64,000 nucleotides of DNA from Trichodesmium sp050015995. Its GTDB lineage: Bacteria; Cyanobacteriota; Cyanobacteriia; Cyanobacteriales; Microcoleaceae. This document shows, piece after piece, positions 61,613 through 64,000 of the stretch; the first letter of the stretch is position 1, and every line of letters starts with the position of its first letter. The stretch is from the NCBI RefSeq assembly GCF_050015995.1, contig NZ_JBNHEP010000141.1:1-64000 (forward strand), written 5' to 3'. The position numbers were made by a program, and so were the translations under genes. Under the pieces are notes generated by a model. That model was not told where the DNA came from. It worked only from the letters and a program-made list of their open reading frames with translations, and made no database searches.

Positions 61613-62557
61613 CTACACTACACCAACAACAACTTCATCTAACTGTTTCAAGAACTTTTTAATCAACCCAATAGTCAGTGCCGGAACTTCCAATTGAGGA
61701 GTTAAACCCACATCATCTAATGTTTGAAAAATCTTCACAGCTTGAGGATTTAAATCTGCTAAACGTTGACCTATTTCTGGACCTGTAAATTCCGATTTTT
61801 TACCCCAAATAATTGCCGTGGGAATTGTTAATTGACTCATATATAATGATAGGTCAAAACACAAATCTCCCCGCACAAAAGATAAAGCAGCATACTCAGC
61901 ATTTGGTTGATTTGCTGACTCTAAATATGCCTCTACAATTTCATCAAAAATCAAACTAGGATTACCAAATTGTCTTGTTTCTAGGAAACTTTTAATTCCT
62001 CCTGGAGTGGCAACACCAGCACCATAAATAAAACGATCTAGTATTGGTGTACTTACCAGTTGAGCAAAAAAGCTGCGGGTATAATTTTCACCGAAGTCTG
62101 ATAAACCAGCAGGAGTTGTCAATATCAGAGACTTGAATAATTCCGGACGAGCGATCGCTACTCTCACCATTATTGCAGCAGTCAGGGAAGAGGCAATAAC
62201 TCTGGTGGGAGGTTGACAAGTTTGTTCTAAAAATTCGGTAATTGTGGTGATGTAGTCATCAACTTTGTAATCTAATGCTTGATGTTCGGATCGCCCCCAC
62301 CCAATTAAGTCGGGAGCCAGGATGCGGTATTCTGAGGCGAAGGCAGGGTAAACCTTCGACCATTCGTAGGCAGATGAACCTCCACCAAAACCGTGGAAAA
62401 ATACCAGAGTGGGTAAGTCGTCGGTGTTGTCAGTCTCAGTTTTCCAGGGTGCTTTGTCATTCGTGTAGTAGACCATGCGACCTTGGGAGGTGACAATTGA
62501 TTTTTGTTCAAAACCTACAGGAATAAACATAGTAATTTTAGATTTTAGAGTTGGCAT
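61613..62557 (-). CDS. Alpha/beta-hydrolase-fold protein with eroded catalytic triad
   Basis: 314 residues. F-F-H-G-F-G-G-G-S (oxyanion region), Y-R-I-L-A-P-D-L-I-G-W-G-R-S and I-I-W-G-K-K-S-E-F (acid position shifted) identify the fold. The nucleophile elbow reads I-A-S-S-L-T-A instead of G-x-S-x-G, with Ser still present. Where most members have D-x-G-H-x-P-x-x-E-x-P, this has D-V-G-L-T-P-Q-L-E-V-P, lacking the catalytic His. Many cyanobacteria carry a relative with this pattern, so it may be a distinct non-hydrolytic subfamily. Confidence 0.85.
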   Translation of the reverse strand: MPTLKSKITMFIPVGFEQKSIVTSQGRMVYYTNDKAPWKTETDNTDDLPTLVFFHGFGGGSSAYEWSKVYPAFASEYRILAPDLIGWGRSEHQALDYKVDDYITTITEFLEQTCQPPTRVIASSLTAAIMVRVAIARPELFKSLILTTPAGLSDFGENYTRSFFAQLVSTPILDRFIYGAGVATPGGIKSFLETRQFGNPSLIFDEIVEAYLESANQPNAEYAALSFVRGDLCFDLSLYMSQLTIPTAIIWGKKSEFTGPEIGQRLADLNPQAVKIFQTLDDVGLTPQLEVPALTIGLIKKFLKQLDEVVVGVV

Positions 62558-62977
62558 TAAGTGGAAATAACCTTAGTATAAGATTTTTTCTTCTGTTTGA
62601 TGGCTTTATTACCTTGACTTTTGTTGCTAAACCTGGAAATAATTAAGTGTCTAATTAACTTTGGATGGGTAATACTACATCCAAATAATTGGTTTGAGGT
62701 ACTTATATGGATCACTTGGGTAAAAACTATATCCCTATAAAAAACCGGCTTTGTTGCATCATAGGCGTTGTCTATTGTAATTATTTGGTCAAGAGCAATG
62801 GCAGTGGGAGCATCTTGCTCCCATGAAGTGGCGTTGTTCATCTGAACTATATCTGTTGGGTTGAGCTTGCCAAACCCAACCTACAGAAGTAAAAATGTTA
62901 TTAAGATTAGCAGATTTTCAAATTTTTCTAGTTTAAAGTAATTATTATCTATCATCTATATTATTTATCTGAAACAA
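62558..62977. other. Gene-free spacer
   Basis: A minus-strand 94-codon frame crosses it but carries S-W-E-Q-D-A-P-T, a translation of a common repeat. A TTGGGTTG...AACCCAACCTAC hairpin-like pair sits at about 62858-62884. No gene is supported. Confidence 0.6.
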
Positions 62978-63463
62978 ATGCAAGTTCAAGAAAATAAGTT
63001 TTCCTGGTATGATGTCCCTGAAGATGTCAAAAGTTTATTGATGTTAGCTGTAGAAAATTGGGAGGATACAGAAACCTCAGAAAATTATATTAATCAAGCT
63101 TTGGCTAAGACTGATGGAAATCTAGATATTTTGATAGGTGCTTATCGTTATTTTTTCTATAAAAATAATATGAAAATGTCGCTTCAATTGGCACAAAAGG
63201 TAATTGCTGAAGTAAAAAAACGAGAAAATTTACCGTCAGATTGGCAGGAGGTAAAAAGTATATTAGCTAGTCGTAAAAATGAACAACAAATTAATTTATA
63301 TATTACAGCTTATGCTGCTTCAGGATTGATTGTAGCCAAGATGGGAGATTTAGCAAAAGCTAAAGCAATAAGTGAGGAAGTTCAAGAAATTGATGAGAAA
63401 AATGATTTAGCAAAAATTTTGTTTGATATTATTACTAGACCTCCGGATGAAGATGAAGATTAA
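62978..63463 (+). CDS. TPR-like conserved cyanobacterial protein
   Basis: 161 residues, helical. F-S-W-Y-D-V-P-E-D-V near the start, Y-I-N-Q-A-L-A-K-T-D-G-N-L-D-I-L and A-Y-R-Y-F-F-Y-K-N-N, then A-A-S-G-L-I-V-A-K-M-G-D-L and an acidic end. The helix pattern fits two to three TPR-like hairpins. No named family recalled with certainty. It stands alone before the broken DUF5615 gene. Confidence 0.75.
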   Translation: MQVQENKFSWYDVPEDVKSLLMLAVENWEDTETSENYINQALAKTDGNLDILIGAYRYFFYKNNMKMSLQLAQKVIAEVKKRENLPSDWQEVKSILASRKNEQQINLYITAYAASGLIVAKMGDLAKAKAISEEVQEIDEKNDLAKILFDIITRPPDEDED

Positions 63464-63482
63464 AGGGATGTGCCGATTAACA

Positions 63483-63671
63483 TTAAAAGGGAATCCAATC
63501 TGTTTTATCTATCCATTCTTCAGCTTCAGAAGTTTGCCAAATCATCCAAACTTCTTCAGCTAATCTGCCTAAAGTTATCTCTGAACTTAACCAAAATAAA
63601 CCCCAAATATGCCGATCATTTTCCCAATGAAGTTGTAAATGCCCAGCCATACTTTTACGATTATTTGTTAC
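63483..63671 (-). pseudogene. C-terminal part of a DUF5615 PIN-like toxin gene
   Basis: Reads V-T-N-N-R-K-S-M-A-G-H-L, H-I-W-G-L-F-W-L, and A-E-E-W-I-D-K-T-D-W-I-P-F, stop, the usual end of DUF5615 proteins. It is separated from its N-terminal half by a MITE. Confidence 0.8.
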
Positions 63672-63782
63672 CGAAAAATTTTGGTTTAAAGCCTCCCCTT
63701 TTAAGGGGATAATAAATAAAAATTTTCATGATTAGTCAATCCTCTTCTTTTCAAGGAGGGGTAATAATTAATTATTAATTAT
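63672..63782. mobile_element. MITE inserted in the DUF5615 gene (same family as 42037-42168)
   Basis: Plus strand reads GGTTTAAAGCCTCCCCTTTT ... GTCAATCCTCTTCTTTTC ... GGAGGGGTAATAATTAATT. The same blocks in the same order form the element in the PIN gene at 42 kb, but this one lies in the opposite orientation relative to its host gene. Confidence 0.75.
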
Positions 63783-63957
63783 TGAACAGTAGTCTTTGTG
63801 ATGATTCTAGATCAACTAAAATATCTGGGTCTGGTGTGGCCAGGGGTGGGGTATTTGGATCGCCTACTCGCAAAATATCTATGGATGAGTTAATATTTAA
63901 TACAGCTATTTTTAGCTGAGGCGACAAATTTTCATCCAGTAAAAAACGGATTTTCAT
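63775..63957 (-). pseudogene. N-terminal part of the split DUF5615 PIN-like gene
   Basis: M-K-I-R-F-L-L-D-E-N-L-S at 63957, the standard start of DUF5615 with its first acidic residue, through L-E-S-S-Q-R-L-L, then stop from the MITE edge. The toxin is inactive unless the element is excised. Confidence 0.85.
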
Positions 63958-63961
63958 CTAT

Positions 63962-64000
63962 CTATTTAGTGGGTGTTTTTTTCTTTCTGCGCTTTAATTT
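63962..64000 (-). CDS. Tail of an upstream gene, possibly the antitoxin partner
   Basis: Minus strand is open from the window edge to TAG at 63962-63964, reading K-L-K-R-R-K-K-K-T-P-T-K. It ends 4 bp before the DUF5615 start. DUF5615 genes usually follow a DUF433 antitoxin-like gene, so this may be its end, but 12 codons cannot prove it. Confidence 0.3.
   Translation of the reverse strand, partial: KLKRRKKKTPTK

Noticed and set aside
62557..62841. 94-codon minus-strand frame upstream of the hydrolase gene
   Set aside because: Its S-W-E-Q-D-A-P-T-A-I segment is a translation of a common cyanobacterial repeat; the rest is unlike any protein.
63470..63712. 80-codon plus-strand frame
   Set aside because: It is antisense to the DUF5615 C-terminal fragment, which has clear family motifs on the minus strand.

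Overview
The window reads as a chromosomal scaffold piece of a filamentous, repeat-rich cyanobacterium. Evidence: low GC in most genes, HIP1 octamers (GCGATCGC), a kinase carrying a GUN4 domain, Uma2/DUF820 proteins, several chimeric Ser/Thr kinases, a cyanobacterial-style tRNA-His and many MITE-like and tandem repeats. No hydrogenase structural gene is present although all six hyp maturation genes are. Five runs of exactly 100 N (14127, 19744, 31006, 38076, 45442) are scaffold gaps, each lying inside or beside a tandem repeat.

Region 1 (1-12.3 kb) is a conflict/defence neighbourhood. It holds the end of a formylglycine-generating-enzyme-like (FGE) protein, an MNT/HEPN pair, then a three-gene block: a trypsin-like protease with a long C-terminal region of VMAP type, a MoxR AAA+ ATPase, and a vWA-like protein fused to a sigma-70-like C-terminus. 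Then come small antitoxin-like genes (UPF0175, DUF6883/DUF4926), a truncated Uma2 gene, and a fusion of a trypsin-co-occurring domain (CU044_2847/Trypco1 type) with an FGE domain. A 21-codon ghost of a second Trypco1 gene overlaps the start of the protease gene, so the original operon was probably Trypco1 - protease/VMAP - MoxR - vWA/sigma. This is the best candidate here for an under-described system.

Region 2 (12.7-27.3 kb, minus strand) is a scattered hyp cluster, in transcription order hypF, hypC, hypD, tautomerase, GNAT, hypE, hypothetical, Uma2, hypA, amt, TIR-like gene, hypB. HypA and hypB were once overlapping genes. They are now separated by about 4 kb carrying an ammonium transporter, a TIR-like gene and decayed DUF2887 (Rpn-like) copies, and a ~50 bp copy of the hypA/hypB junction flanks the insertion on both sides.

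Region 3 (27.6-47.2 kb) holds a long repeat protein broken by one in-frame stop, a 1845-residue kinase/AAA/GAF/histidine-kinase hybrid, a WD40 kinase, a GUN4 kinase, Uma2, a PIN toxin gene split by a MITE with its antitoxin, tRNA-His, a VOC-like protein and xseB/xseA. Three genes in this part have had their 3' ends caught up in tandem repeat arrays or extended by repeats.

Region 4 (48.0-58.5 kb) has visibly higher GC and different codon use. It encodes a 2355-residue LamG-containing protein with fibre-like and pore-former-like segments, a phage-fibre-like repeat protein, a small coiled-coil protein and a tailspike-like beta-helix protein. It looks like an acquired surface, fibre or toxin cassette and is bordered by transposase remnants. 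Region 5 (58.6-64 kb) carries an ISAs1 remnant, an MscS channel, an alpha/beta-hydrolase-fold protein with an eroded triad, a TPR-like protein and a DUF5615 PIN-like gene split by the same MITE family that broke the PIN gene in region 3.
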